Assembly (NCBI GenBank): GCA_026119935.1
Contig: JALRMH010000015.1
Span: 1 to 64,000, forward strand
Length of the DNA stretch: 64,000 bases
Direction of reading: 5' to 3'
DNA from: Endothia cerciana
Taxonomy: Eukaryota > Ascomycota > Sordariomycetes > Diaporthales > Cryphonectriaceae
In this document: one piece after another, positions 1-12,063 of the stretch
Layout: every line of letters begins with the position of its first letter
How positions within the stretch are numbered: the stretch's first letter is position 1
Position numbers and translations under genes: made by a program
The notes under the pieces: model-generated
The model's input: the letters and a program-made list of their open reading frames with translations, nothing else
Database searches by the model: none
Told to the model about the DNA's origin: nothing

Positions 1-87
1 TCGGGTGTTGCATGGGCACGGAGCAACCTGGGTGGGGGTGGGTTTGGAAAATGTCAGGGAGCCTATCTGCCTTTACTGGCCCAAGTG

Positions 88-104
88 CCCCCCCCCCCCC
101 CCCC
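88..104. repeat. C17 homopolymer
   Basis: Seventeen consecutive C residues. Length is likely polymorphic and may carry sequencing error. Confidence 0.9.
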
Positions 105-646
105 AATCACAGTAGTGACACGGATGATAACTCGTGGACTGTCCCTGGGGCCCCCACAGCAAGCTCACTGCGCCGGCCACATGAGACGAAGACAAGATCT
201 CAAGGCGCTACCGACTCGGCTGCTGAGAAGGATCGATAGTCGGCCGAGTGACAGGAAGTAATGGGTTGATTGAGATGACATGGGTCCTCATCTCGTCACA
301 CGTAAGCTTTGGACCGTGCGGACCCCCCGAGAGCTTGACGGTCCGGTGTCTGCGGAAGATGGGAGGCAAACGGCGTGAGACCTCTGGGCCTGTGGCAGGC
401 CATCTCTCGCATGTGCGCGCCCACGCCAGGAAAACAAGCATATCCCCTTCCCCCCCCCGCGGTAATAATCCCGCGATCGTCCAGCATCCTGCCACCACCG
501 CGAGACTTTTGTACGGTGCACGGCCAGCTCTACTGGCGGAGGGGAGGTGTTCGGTGCGGGCACACCGATCGAGGCGTCCGAGCCCAGATCGAGGGCCTGC
601 GGAGGATTCCAAAACAAGAGACGCGCTTGTGATACTCCTCCATCGT

Positions 647-650
<4 letters not shown>

Positions 651-688
<38 letters not shown>
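651..688. repeat. (CT)19 microsatellite
   Basis: Uninterrupted CT dinucleotide tract of 38 nt in the gene-poor left end. Confidence 0.95.
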
Positions 689-692
<4 letters not shown>

Positions 693-1633
693 AGCAGACT
701 ACCCGTCCTAGGTCTCTCGGTGTCCGCGACGCCACCAAGGGGGAAAATAAAAACAACATCCCGGGCCTTACCGAGGAGCATGTCAGTCAACGATTCGTGC
801 AGCCGCGCCTTGCCCTCCTCCCCCCCTCCTCCCCCCCTTCATCCTCTCTCGACGGGCCAGTGGTTCCCCAGGCCCCACCCCTGCCTTGGCAAAAGCTGGA
901 GCCGAGCTGCAGAGCCTCATTCATGCCTCCGGAAAGGGTTCATGCGCCCCGTCAGATGTTCGGATCGATCAATATACCTCTTGCGCTGAACGGCCGTGTT
1001 TCGAAACGAACCGATCCACGCGCGGGCGAGGCTGAGCTCCATTTGACGGAGCGGCCTTGCCTCCTGGGCCACTTTTCCTCATGGGATCCCCCTTCTCACC
1101 TGACAAGACGTGACAGGCCCTCCAGCTAGTAGGAAGGCATCTGCTCTGGCAGTGGCAACGGGAACCTGTCAGGGCCCGTCTCACATCAGGCTCCCACCAG
1201 GGGCAGGAACTATTATTCCACAGAGGCACGCGTGCCCGCGAACTACTGACGGCCGCCGCCGTCAAGAGACCTCGATCGCTACGTTTGCGGATTACAATAT
1301 CCAGTGTCATCATGACGCCCTCCCCCTATCACGGGGCTCAATCCGGGCCGATGATCGCTGAGTGACACAGAGCCCCAGGATGGTTAGCAGGCTTAGACCC
1401 GTTGAGGTACAAGAGCGTGTGCCTCATCTCATCTTTCGATCTCATCAAGCCACTCATCCATCCATCATGAGTGACACAACATATCCCACATGCCCCCCCC
1501 CAAATCCCCGTTTGGTCACCCACCCTCATCTTCTCACCACCTACCTACCCACCCACCCACCCAACACTCCACCCCGCCAAGCTCAACCTCGCAGGATTTC
1601 CCGTAAGCTTCCAATCTTCCATTCCACTCACCA

Positions 1634-1634
<1 letters not shown>

Positions 1635-1675
<41 letters not shown>

Positions 1676-1687
1676 TCACTCACTCAC
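1635..1687. repeat. (CA)n followed by (CTCA)n microsatellite
   Basis: About 18 CA units (1635-1670) run directly into about four CTCA units (1671-1687). A compound microsatellite in noncoding sequence. Confidence 0.9.
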
Positions 1688-1885
1688 AGACACAGCCCTC
1701 CTCCCCCGTCCTCATCCGCTCACCCATCCACACACACAACACACACACATCTACCTCTCTACCCTTCCCTCACACCACCCGGTCACCACACCACCCAGGC
1801 CAGCGCTTCACCTCGCAAATCACCCTCCTTAGCCACCCACACGCTCTCCCCTCCCCCCTGTCCCCCCTCCCCTGCCGATTCCTTC

Positions 1886-1917
<32 letters not shown>
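1886..1917. repeat. (CA)12-(TA)n compound microsatellite
   Basis: CA dinucleotides (1886-1909) switch to a short AT tract. It is the second CA tract within 300 bp. Confidence 0.9.
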
Positions 1918-1918
<1 letters not shown>

Positions 1919-3203
1919 TTGGGAATCTTGACGCCCCAAGCGCCCATAGGCGCGGGGTTGCATACTACTGCACCGTGCATATCTATCTGCACGGTTCTAA
2001 AGATAGTGGCAAAAAGCAGAAGAAGGATCCGCTCTGCACGGGCAAATCGACCGGCCAGGGGGGGGGGCCGCCTGGGGGCGGCCAGGGGAAGCGAAGCCAA
2101 AGCAATATTCTCGCCCGCACCTTGGAAGCAATGTTCAACAGGTCACAGTCACAGTCACACCACGTCACCCAACAACCCCCAACGCACCCAAGCTGCCGGT
2201 ACGGCGCAAAGCGGATAAGATCCCCGCACCTGCTTTTGAAGTTCAGTTACTTTCCCATTCCCGGCGGGGCAAGCTAAGCGTATGTCATGTCGCCTCTCCG
2301 TTCCAACGGGGTCGGTCAGGCCTGCAGGATGGGCCTTTCTGCCTAGGCAAAGCACATACTACTCCCACAATACCGCCACCTACGGCAGTCAGCGTGTCAA
2401 TCTGTGCCGGCCTGTCACCAAAATGCTCCACTCTCAGACGCCGAAAGAAGCCAGTGCCGGCCCGCTCCCCGTTGCTCTGAAGAGAGCCTTCGATCTCCCG
2501 TGACTTGGGTACCGCCTTGAAACAGTTCACCGATCCATTCATTCAAGACATCAACGGCTGCTGCCTCCCCGCAGCAAACGCGCCGCCCAAGGTTTCCCTC
2601 CCCGTGCAGATCTCCCGTGGTCCAATTTCGGACACCACACATTCGGCCCTGCTGCAGAAGGGACAGTTCGAGAATCAGATGAGCGGCATTGCCGGTGGAC
2701 GGAGCCCGTCACTCCCCTCCAATTAATAAATCGATAGCTGCATGTGAGTCGGCAAAGTCACAGTCGAAGCCCAGCGCAGACTCACAGATAGTCCTAAATT
2801 AGAGAGTCTCATAAGGTGGTGTCTGCCACAGCAGAACCTGTCAAGGGGGAGGCAATACGACCCCGAAATCCAATTATGAGCATTCGAGCGGTATGAGCGC
2901 AACTGTCGTCCGGATGTGATGCTGTAACTGTGGATCAAGTCTCGCCGTAGGTGCCAGTGGTGTCCTCGCCGGCCGGTTTAGTGCCCATGGATCCGTTGAG
3001 CACCGGGCATAACCTAGAAGCCGACTTTTAGTATGGATGTTATGATGACCCCTCCCGTTCTGAAGGAACACCAAGAGATGGGGTTGAGAGTAAGAAAACC
3101 TGCAACATGCTCCCCACTCCAGGTGTATGTGAAGTGGAAAGGCGTGAAACCACAAGCTCTTGTCTTCTGAGGCTGCAACAAAAAGCAGGTAGGGAGTAGA
3201 AAA

Positions 3204-6200
3204 TCAATGAAGAGTGCAGACACACTTTTTGTTGGTCTTGATGTGGCCAACCATGCCGCAATTCGCACACTTTCGGGTGGTGCCACCTTTCTCGATGGAG
3301 GGCTCCGTGCCAGGGGACATGGCCGGATCAAAGCCCTGGCCCTGACCTATGGACAGACGACCGCCGCCCTTTTGCTTCTCGCGCTGCTGTCGACGTTCAC
3401 GGTTCTTCTTCAGACGCTCTTCTTCCTTGGATATCCTGTGGAGTTCATGTTAGTCTCCGCTGGAGTCGTATGTAGGTGAATGAGGCCAAGGAAGCGGAAG
3501 AGGGCAACTTGGCCAGCAAAGGCGAGACGGCTGGAAACGGCACCAAAGGCAGTGGGGGTAACTCACTTTAATAGGACGATCCTGTCATGCTCCTCGTCAC
3601 CGGTGAAGCCGGCAAAGATACTGGAGACGTCGTCAGTCAAGGCCAGCGGAACCACCAGCCAGCACATTCCGTGCACGTGTAGATCAACGCGGCAAACTTA
3701 CTCGACCTCCGCCTCCTGGATAGCATTCCTTCTCGCCGTGTATTCCTTGATGATACCAGGATCCTCCACGATCTCCTCGACGTCCCTCTCCGTGCCGTCG
3801 GGCTCTCGGACCGTCCTAACAATTCTCAACTTCCGCCTCGCGGCACGTGCAGCGCTGGTAGCGCTCCGACTGATCTGGCTCACACCCTCGTCGAACCGCG
3901 GGGTCGCACCCACGCCGGTAGCATGCGCCTGAAAAGACCCGTTGGCTGCATTCGCATACAATCGCTCGTCCTCGTCCTCCTGGGGCGCGACGTCGGCGTC
4001 GTCATGGATTTGGGAGTCGCTGAGGGTCTTCTTCTGCTTGTTCCAGATGTCCGCGATGACCTCTGCGTACGCGTCGTTCTGCTTCTTGACGTTGTACGAG
4101 TGCCCGCCATTCGCCTTCTTCTCGCGCTCCAGGGCGTCTGCCGACGTGGACTGAGGGCCCTGCTCGTGGTACACATTGAGGAAGCCACCCTTCATGGACG
4201 TCTTGATGAAGCTGAAGCCTAGGCCCCGGCCTGTCGGGTCGCCCTCGCCCCGCAGCTTCAGCATTGCCTTGCCACTCGTGGCGTCGAGGAATGCCTTGGT
4301 CGTCTTCCAGGGCGAGAGCTGCACCGCTATGTTTTCCGTTGCCGCATTTCCATCCTCGTCATCCTTGTCAAGGTCGGCTTGGTCGATAGCGAAGCCGGCC
4401 TTTTCAACCTCGTATGCTCCTACCTGCATCGCATCCATAAGGCAAACGTCCTCAGGCTGGACCATCGAGTTGATGGAGTCGGGATCCATGAGCTTCTCCC
4501 CCTCTCGCAAGCTCCAAGTCCTTGCGTCCTTGTCATACTGCAGGAACTCTCTGAGCTTCTGTCGATTCTGGGCGATGTTGGAGTCCGCGATGTGAGTCGT
4601 GATATCTTCAAGAGATAGAAAACCCTGCTTCGTAATAAAACGGTATGCTAGCATCTTCATCCGGTTCTTGCTGGTGTTCGTGACCTTTCTGGAATGGGGT
4701 CCCGGAACTTCCACAGACGGGAAGTTCTGCCCAACAACGTAGATGTGGTCAATGCTGCGCATGTAGTACTTGCTCTCATTGTCGTCTGTTATACGACCGA
4801 TGATGAAGTCGGTCTTCCTAGGCTGGTGTTTGAATATGGGCGCGCGATACATGTGATTCCATAGGGTAGGTGCCGTCTCTCCTTTGCTGACGTCGCCAAA
4901 ATTCGCGAAGGGGGATCTGTCCTCGGGCAAGAGAATCTTGGTCTCACCGAGGGTGGGCCTTTCGGCGGGCTTGTCTTCAGCGTCGTGGTTGACGCGGAAA
5001 TAGTTGACAATCTTGCTGCCCATTCCGAAGTTGGACAAGACAGTAGGTATCTCTTCGCAGTATTCGAAAAGGACAGCAGTCGAGTTGTCGTTCAGACTCA
5101 GATCCCTGGAGGCCTTGTAGACGTCGCTGACCCTAGATGACTTGAAGTCCTTGCGCCTGTGATGCCTAGGTTTGGCCCAGTTCAACTTGGCACCGACTTG
5201 GCGACGGACGCGAAGGCTCGGACGGTGGTAGTTGAAAGGATTTGGATCGGAAAGCTTGACCATGTAGTAGGGGTAGAGCAACTTGCGAGCAGGTACACTG
5301 TGCTCGACCTGAACTCCACCCAATGTCGCCCTGACCTTATCCCTGACGTTCTCCTTGAGCGCCTCATACGCATCGTCGTTTGATATGTCGAAGCGCTGTG
5401 TGATGTCTGATGCCACCTTGCCATCGGCCATGCGAACCATCTTCTGGTTGGGCCTCGGCCGTTTGGTTGGCCGCTCGGCTTCATTGTCATCGATGAGGAG
5501 GTACGGGTCGTTCAGGTCGAGGCGTACACGCTTAGCGCTCCTCGCGGTCGCCCCCTCAAAGTCGTCAAAAGATGGTGCGGCAAACCATGAGATCTCTGGC
5601 AGGCCCTTGGCATGGGAAACCTTGCGACGCTTGGGCTTGGGAGGCGCGATACCCATATCCAGGTACCACTGGTGATCTTCCTCATCATCCGCAGCCGGTG
5701 ATCCTCGGTGGAACTGGGGAGTCGCGGGATCGATAATGTCGTCCCAGTCCTCACAGACAGTCTCGATGTCCCTGAGCGTGAAGCCGCCGATCAGTTCCTG
5801 GTCCGAGTCGGGGTCGTCCCTAGCAAATATCTCGAGCTCGTCCTCATCGATAGGCTCGGCTTTCAACAATGAGACAAGTCCTTCCTTCTCTGCAGCCTGT
5901 ATCTTCTCGGCGGTGGTCGCGGAGGCCGGCCCGGGTTTCATGAACGACTTCTCCTGACCGATCTCAACCTCCAGGCTGAGCTTGGTGGGGATGAGGGGCC
6001 GAGGGTTCCTCGTAGGCTTCTTGTCCACCCAGTTGGCCTTCCTCGGGGGGAACAGCTCGTTGAAGTGGAGTATCTTGCCCCTCTCAAAGTCGGGGTAGGT
6101 CTGCTTGAGCAGCTCGAGGACGTTCTCCGGAGCGGACGGAATATCTGGGTCCTGGTTTGCCATAGGAAAGCTCGGTTCGGGGTCGAAGTTCAGGCGTCGC

Positions 6201-6634
6201 AGGTCGGCCAGTTCATCACCCCCTCCCATCTCGATATCCTGTTGGTCGACATCAGCAATGGCGGCGCCGGGCGACATGGCGGGCTCGCCCTGCAGAGGCG
6301 AGGATTCGCGCTCGCCGAAGAGGTCATCATCGATATCGTTGCTGGTGCCGCCGTCGCTGGTCAGAGCCGGGGGCTGCTCGGAGCCGGCGTTGGCCCCTCC
6401 CTCCTCCTCGTCGGGCAGCTCGTCATCGCTGAAGTCCTCGAAGTCCTCTGCATCGTCGGCCTTTCCAGACTGGTCTATGGGACCCTCGAGGCTGATCTCG
6501 GGTGCGTTGGTAGGGTCGGCGAACAGGCCCTGGATCGCATCGTCGTCCTGTTGTTGTTGGGCTGCCCAGTCCGTCTCCTCGTCAGGCTGTGGCGATCCCT
6601 CGCCGCGGGGGGGGTCGTCATCGGCCGCCATCAC
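3204..6634 (-). CDS. taf1: TFIID subunit TAF1 (DUF3591)
   Basis: Largest TBP-associated factor of TFIID, which scaffolds the complex and binds core promoters in the nucleus. Three exons on the minus strand: 6634-3702, 3620-3567, 3435-3204. The two introns (3701-3621, 3566-3436) have GTAAGT and GTGAGT donors and keep phase, giving 1,072 aa. The N-terminus is very acidic, in the position of the TBP-binding TAND region. A central conserved block (about residues 400-850, with motifs such as HIYVVGQNFPSVEVPGPHSRK) is the DUF3591 core. The last exon encodes a basic coiled stretch and a TAF1-type zinc knuckle, CANCGMVGHIKTNKKC. There is no bromodomain, as expected for fungal TAF1. The protein stops five residues after the last zinc-binding Cys; the acidic tail of some TAF1 proteins is absent, and a missed 3' intron cannot be excluded. 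It is divergent from the D-serine dehydratase gene. Confidence 0.93.
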
Positions 6635-8587
6635 GTTGTGCGCGCGGGGTAATGAATGTAGGGTAGTCGAATGCTGCGGCAGCCTTCGGGTTCGTCTCCT
6701 CTCTCTCCCTTTCTCTTCCTGCCTTCCTCGCGACGTCGCGCCAGTCGCCGAGGGTCAGGTCAGTTCATGACAGTCGGGTCGGTGTCGCGCCAAGGCGGCA
6801 AGGGCGCGGAAGTTGACAGGTCTGGATTGTCGCTCTTCCGTTCGCGTGCCGGAGGATGCTTCGAAAACCCGACTTCGCGGGTCAAAGATGGAAGAGCGAG
6901 GATGCTGTCGTAGGAGGGGTTGCTGAGGGTCGATGGTGGTGAATGCCCTGTACATTAAGCACTCTGTAAACCATGAATCAAGAGCAGGGGCGAGGCGACT
7001 TCAACCCACCCAGAGCTGGAGCCGCAACCACGGGGTACGTACCTGACTACTATGTACTATGCTACGCCTGACAGCCCAGGGTGGAAAGCGGGGCAGCTTG
7101 CAGAAGGCCGTGCTTTTTGGCCAAGCCTCTTTGCCCAGCACGCCGGCACTTTAGCTAGAAGGAAGCACAACTCCTCTGTCCATCCATGATCAATATAATG
7201 CAATTTGACCTCGCCGTCCCTCGTTGAGCACATCGGCGACTCAATGATCTGTGGTAATCTTGACAATCTTCGAGACGCTGAAGCACCTTTGTAAACCACT
7301 CATCGAGATGGCCAAACATGGGCACGCGGCATTTAGGGGCTTCAGTAAATAAATAGCCTTGCTTTCGCGTTTTAAGCACCACATCCAGTCGCTCCAAAGC
7401 TTCATACCTCGGCTTCCAGCTGCTGCCTGCGGGACTCTGTCACCCAAGCCTGGTGGGAAGAGATCGCGGCTGACCTGTATATGACCCAGGTGGACGCCAT
7501 AAGAGAGACTTTGGCATCTCACACTCACAGACCATAATTCACAGACTGCCAAACGAGCCCTTGGATGGACACTTGAAAGCAACCATCTCGTGATCATACT
7601 GCGCCGCCTCATATGCATCAACCCATTTCCCGCCTGGTTAGGTGATCCTACTATATGCACCCGTGGTGGCTGATGACAGGTGATCTATGATGTTCTTGGG
7701 GACCTGATTCTGTCTCTTCATCCGGCAGCAATGCTAATCACATTGGCAGGTTCAACACTAGGCACACGTTTCCTGCTCACCAAGTCTGGCTTTCGTCATT
7801 GCACCTAGCCCGGTGTTACCAACTCAGTACGGGACAAAATACTTCATGAATGCCTCAGGAAACAACAAATTTGACTGGAGCAGTTCTCAAATGACCGCTG
7901 AGTAGGTACATGCCCCTAGATTCTCACGAGGACGGTGGCACGAGTCGCGGCAGCCCTCCCTCTTGGATGGCCTTATATCTCATCACTGACTCATCTTAGT
8001 CTTGATAATAACATAAAGAGCTCTATGGTCATTTCTTCTCTTGGTGGCCAGGTTTCATTCAGATCTGGCACAGTAGACTGCCTGAGGCTGGATTGCTGAG
8101 GGTCAAGGGTAGACGATCAAATTATGGGTGTAGCATGTTCTTAACTCCTTTTTTGCAGTATTTCTCATTTCCTGGAGCTCTGGGAAGTCTTCCACAATCA
8201 CGATACTCATCTTGATAACCGTGATATGTACACAAATACGGACTTGTAATTGTCCGTGCCATGCTCACCGGCACCCTTTAGCGTGTCGTGTGGGGAATGT
8301 GCCTGACTACAGAGTCCGATGTCGTCCTGCAACAGGCAACTCGGTATATGAAGGCCATAAGTACGTAAAGTAACAAAGATACTACCTCATCAATGGTATA
8401 CCCTGGATAGTTTTCTCGAGGAAATCAGAGCAGCGGGGTGCGTTCGGCTGGCTGTCATCGTGCCGGCCTTTCCCATTTTTCGAGGCATTCCCCCCCCCCC
8501 CCCCGCCCCCCCCGAGGCAGGAAGCTGATACTAATACACCGTGTTAGAGATTACCTATCCGGTAGCAATATAAGAGCGTGCATACAG
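6635..8587. other. divergent intergenic region taf1 / D-serine dehydratase
   Basis: Nearly 2 kb between two divergent genes. Both 5' regions must lie here. No open frame has coding character. A broken C tract (8490-8513) lies about 80 bp before the dehydratase start, and an AATATAAG sequence lies just upstream of its ATG. Nothing else stands out. Confidence 0.5.
8490..8513. repeat. C-rich homopolymer (C15 G C8)
   Basis: Almost pure C tract broken by one G, in the promoter/5' leader of the D-serine dehydratase gene. Confidence 0.9.
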
Positions 8588-9498
8588 ATGGCTTCCGCAA
8601 CATCGGGAGCCACGATCAAGGAGCGCTTTGTGGGCAAGACGCTTCACGATGTTCCGACACCCAGCATCGTGCTGGACCTCGCCAAGCTTGAGGTCAACTG
8701 CCAGCGCATGATGGATGCCGCCAAGAAGAACGGCATCGGGTGGCGGGCTCACATCAAGACTCACAAGGTCAGCCTGCCTCGAGACGCAAAGAAGCTCAGC
8801 GGGGAAATCTACTGACGGGCGGCCCAGACCACCGAGCTCACGAGGCTCCAGGTCGGCGAGGACCCCAGCGCACCGGCGAACATCATCGTGTCGACGATCC
8901 TCGAGGCAGAGAAGATTACGCCTCTGCTTCAAGAGTTCCAGGGCAAGGGCCGCAAGGTCAACGTGAGTGCCGCTGCCATTCCAGCGCCCTCAGCCCACCC
9001 TGGATACTGATGCCCTCCAAAGGTCCTCTACTCCTTTCCCATCTACCCATCAATCATGTCCCGGCTGGCCGCGATCTCCACCACCCTCGGCCCGGGTGCC
9101 ATCTCCCTCATGCTGGACCACCCGGACCAGGTCCCCCTCCTCGCCCCGCTCACCTCCCAGGCGGGCGGCAACCGGCCCCAGGTCTTCCTCAAGATCGACG
9201 TCAAGTACCACCGCGCGGGCGTCGTCCAGGGCTCCCCGACCTACCGCTCCCTGCTCGAGGCGGTCCTCGGCGCGGAGCGCGCGGGCCACTGCGCCCTGCA
9301 CGGCCTGTACGCGCACGCGGGGCAGTCCTACTACACGCGCAGGGACTGGGCCGCCCTCGCGTACCTGGCCGCGGAGTTCGGCACGCTGCGGGGCGTCGCG
9401 GCGGACATCCGCGCCCTGAGCCCGGGCCACGAGCTCGTGCTCTCCGTGGGGGCCACGCCGACGGCGACCGCGCTGCAGCACCCGGACCTCGAGACGGA

Positions 9499-9539
<41 letters not shown>

Positions 9540-10174
9540 CGATGCCGCCGTTGGGGCGGGAGGAGGGCGGGGCCGGGACGGCGCAGGTCGCGGGCCTGTC
9601 GGCGCTGCTCGCGGAGATGAAGGGGGAGGGCCTGCACCTCGAGGTCCACGCCGGCGTGTACCCCACGCTCGACCTGCAGCAGCTCGCCACGCACGCGCGG
9701 GACAACACGCTGCTGAGCAGCTCGTCCATCGGGGTCAGCGTCCTGGCCGAGGTGGCGTCACTGTATGCTGGCCGCGGCGAGGGCGGGACGGGTGAGGCGC
9801 TGATCAACGCGGGCTCCTTGGCGCTCGGCCGTGAGCCGTGTAAGGAGGATGGGGAGGGGCACTACAGTGGCTGGGGGGTGGTGATGCCGTGGGGAGACGA
9901 GGGCTTGGACAAAGTGGAGCCGGCGCCGAAGGAGTTCCCGGCTGTGCATGGGGGATGGCAGGTTGGGAGGATCAGTCAGGAGCATGGGACTCTGGTGTGG
10001 AAGGGAGACGGGGAGGTGGAGGTACCGTTGAAGTTTGGACAGAGGGTGAGAGTGTGGCCAAATCATGCTTGTATCGCTGGGGCAGGGTACGATCATTATC
10101 TTGTGATAGACAGCCGGAGGTCAGGGAAGGAGGATGAGGTTGTGGATGTTTGGGAGAGGTGGAACGGCTGGTAG
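8588..10174 (+). CDS. D-serine dehydratase (PLP/Zn, alanine-racemase-like fold III)
   Basis: Predicted to deaminate D-serine to pyruvate and ammonia (eukaryotic DSD1 type). Exons 8588-8767, 8828-8962 and 9023-10174 are all phase 0 and give 488 aa. The N-terminal Ala_racemase_N barrel starts with TPSIVLDLAKLEVN. The PLP lysine is expected at about K57 in RAHIKTHK, which ends exon 1. The C-terminal D-ser_dehydrat domain carries the family's zinc-binding His and Cys in PNHACIAGAGYDHY (about H453 and C455). The protein is longer than usual (about 420-430 aa) partly because a (ACG)13 repeat codes a run of Thr around residues 265-278, between the two domains. The start ATG follows a short leader and gives the expected N-terminus. 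It is convergent with arp4. A D-threonine aldolase activity is a less likely alternative. Confidence 0.92.
9500..9538 (+). repeat. (ACG)13 trinucleotide repeat, coding for poly-Thr
   Basis: In-frame microsatellite inside exon 3 of the D-serine dehydratase gene. It adds a run of threonines in a loop between the barrel and the C-terminal domain. Confidence 0.95.
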
Positions 10175-10580
10175 GCCACTTGATGCGGTCGCCGCCATGT
10201 CAGTCCATCCATGATCCGTCACTGCCAAGCTCCCTTGAAGGAGTGCTTGACAATCAATTTGATATGGTTTCATACAGATGCAGCCATCGCCGAGCCGCCC
10301 AAACCGCCGCCTGCGTGTGTCATCAGCCGACGACCCCTCTCTACCAACTCCAGACGCCTTTTCCCTCCGGTTTTCTTTTTTTTTTTTTGGAAGCGTGATC
10401 CTTTCACTACCACCTCCCTTCAAATGGTCGGCATATTTCGAAGGCTGGCGACTCTTTTGGCAATGTCAGAGGTCTTCCACCATTTATTAAGCCGTGCGAA
10501 TCCAGTTCATGCCTGCGACCGCGGCAACGCATCACCGGGAAACTGTAGCTTTGCCCATGAAGGTTATACCAGTTTCCCCC
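10175..10580. other. convergent 3' region
   Basis: 406 bp between the stops of the D-serine dehydratase (+) and arp4 (-) genes. It holds a T tract around 10376-10388 and presumably both 3' UTRs. No gene seen. Confidence 0.6.
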
Positions 10581-12063
10581 CTACTTGCACCGCTTCTCCA
10601 CAACACCGGCACCGTTCTCCTCGTACTCCTTCCGCGAGATCCACATCTGGTGGAAGCTGCCCAGACTGCCCAAGATACTGCCACCGACCCAGGCACCGAA
10701 GCGGCGCTCGCTGGTGAGACCCGCGGCATGGATCCTGATCTTCGCACCACTGTACATCGCTGTCAGCTCATTGTTAAGTCTGTCGTTGAACCCGTTCAGC
10801 AGGCTTGTCGCGCCCGTGACAACAATGTTGCCCAGCAGGTGGCCTCGCAAGTCTACGTCGACCTGGTTCAGGCACTGCGTGATCAGGCCGGGGATCGTCT
10901 GGTTCTTGGCCAGGCGCCACTCCTCCGGCACTGTTGTGTATGCCTGCGACTCGTCCCACATGCCCTCGGCCGCCTTGTATCGTTGCTCGCGCCACATCTG
11001 GTTGTACCCGTCGGGCATCTCGAATACGCGGCCCGGTTGCGACTTGATATACTCCTCGTTGCCCGGGTTGGCATAGCGGCCTGGGCCCTTCCACACTTCT
11101 ATGACCGACTCCTTGAACTCGGTCATCAGCCGCTCCTCCTCGTACAGCCGGAACGATTCGTGGATGGCGAAGGGGAACTTCTTCAGGCGCGCGTTGGGCG
11201 GCTGGCCTGCGTCGACGGGCGTCTTGTTCTCGATCATGTAGGTAGGTACAGCCTCGATCTTCGGCTCGTTGGCCTCCCACATCGCGCGGATCTGATGTGA
11301 TAGCCACAGGCCGCCGGCGGGGCTCTGGACGGCCGACTTCTTCAGTGTCATGCCGTCATGCACCGCGGTCACCGAGGTGTTGGAACCGCCAACCTCCACC
11401 ACCAGGGCGGTCGCCTTGCCCGCTGCAAACGCCGCAAGCACTGGCGTCCTGCTCAGCCAGAAGGCGGGCGTGCCCCAGTTCTCGAAGACAACCTCGATGG
11501 CCTTCTCACGCTTCTTGGGGGGGTTTGTCGCAGGCTCCGTCAGCAGCACCGGGCTCTCGTACAGAGCCTTCTCCTCCAGCTCTCGTGCCTCCGCGTCCTC
11601 CATGTCCACATCGCCCTCACCATCCCTGGGGTTCGCCGGGTCGTTGAGGCCGTTCTTCGAGGGAGGCGTCTCGCTTGGAGGGTTCAGGCGCTTGACGAGC
11701 ATGTTCTCCCACAGGTTGGCAGCAACATCCCAATCCTCCACCTCTGACTTCGGGTTCATGTAGTTGCGCAGCTCGAGGTTCTCGCGGGGCCGTATGACCT
11801 CATCGCCGAACAGATCGCGGTCGCCAATGTGGCTGTAGAAGGAGGGCAGGACGCACTTGGGGACATCCTCGCCCGCGAAGCCGGCGCGTGTGTTGCAATA
11901 GCCTGGATCTAGGACAAGCGCAGAGATCTCATCTTTGAGGAGAGCGACGGTCAGCAACCTGGACAGAAGACAGCAAATCCGCGACGCGCAAGAGTCTGAG
12001 CTCACCACCGCCGTAGATGTCAGCTGGCTGTTGCGCCGACGAAAGTGGCTGTTGGGCAGCCAT
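10581..12063 (-). CDS. arp4: actin-related protein 4 (ARP4)
   Basis: Nuclear actin-related protein, a shared subunit of the NuA4 acetyltransferase and the INO80 and SWR1 remodellers (BAF53 orthologue). Two exons: 12063-12006 (19 codons) and 11932-10581. The 73-nt intron has a GTGAGC donor and phase 1; the total is 469 aa, normal for fungal Arp4. The actin fold opens with DEISALVLDPGYCNTRAGFAG (first 20 residues visible as a P-loop-like phosphate-binding segment). The acidic, Pro-rich insertion around residues 95-135 is typical of Arp4. The conserved C-terminus includes GHLLGNIVVTGATSLLNGF and SERRFGAWVGGSILGSLGSF. The tiny first exon is required because the longer frame in exon 2 has no sensible N-terminus. 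It is divergent from lad1. Confidence 0.95.

Larger units (their letters stand above)
1..3203. other. gene-poor, microsatellite-rich spacer
   Basis: No convincing gene is seen on either strand. The longest open frames run through CT and CA microsatellites or C homopolymers and read as low-complexity Pro/Ser/His/Thr peptides without recognisable motifs. The stretch probably contains the 3' flank of TAF1 (which ends at 3204) and flanking sequence of a gene left of the window. Separate repeat entries list the main tracts. Confidence 0.6.

Noticed and set aside
248..1129. 293-codon plus-strand open frame at the left edge
   Set aside because: It runs through the CT microsatellite (Ser-Leu repeats) and Pro/Arg-rich sequence with no motif. 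Length is explained by the low stop content of the repeats.
1471..2277. 268-codon plus-strand open frame
   Set aside because: Built on two CA microsatellites giving His-Thr repeats. No conserved region.
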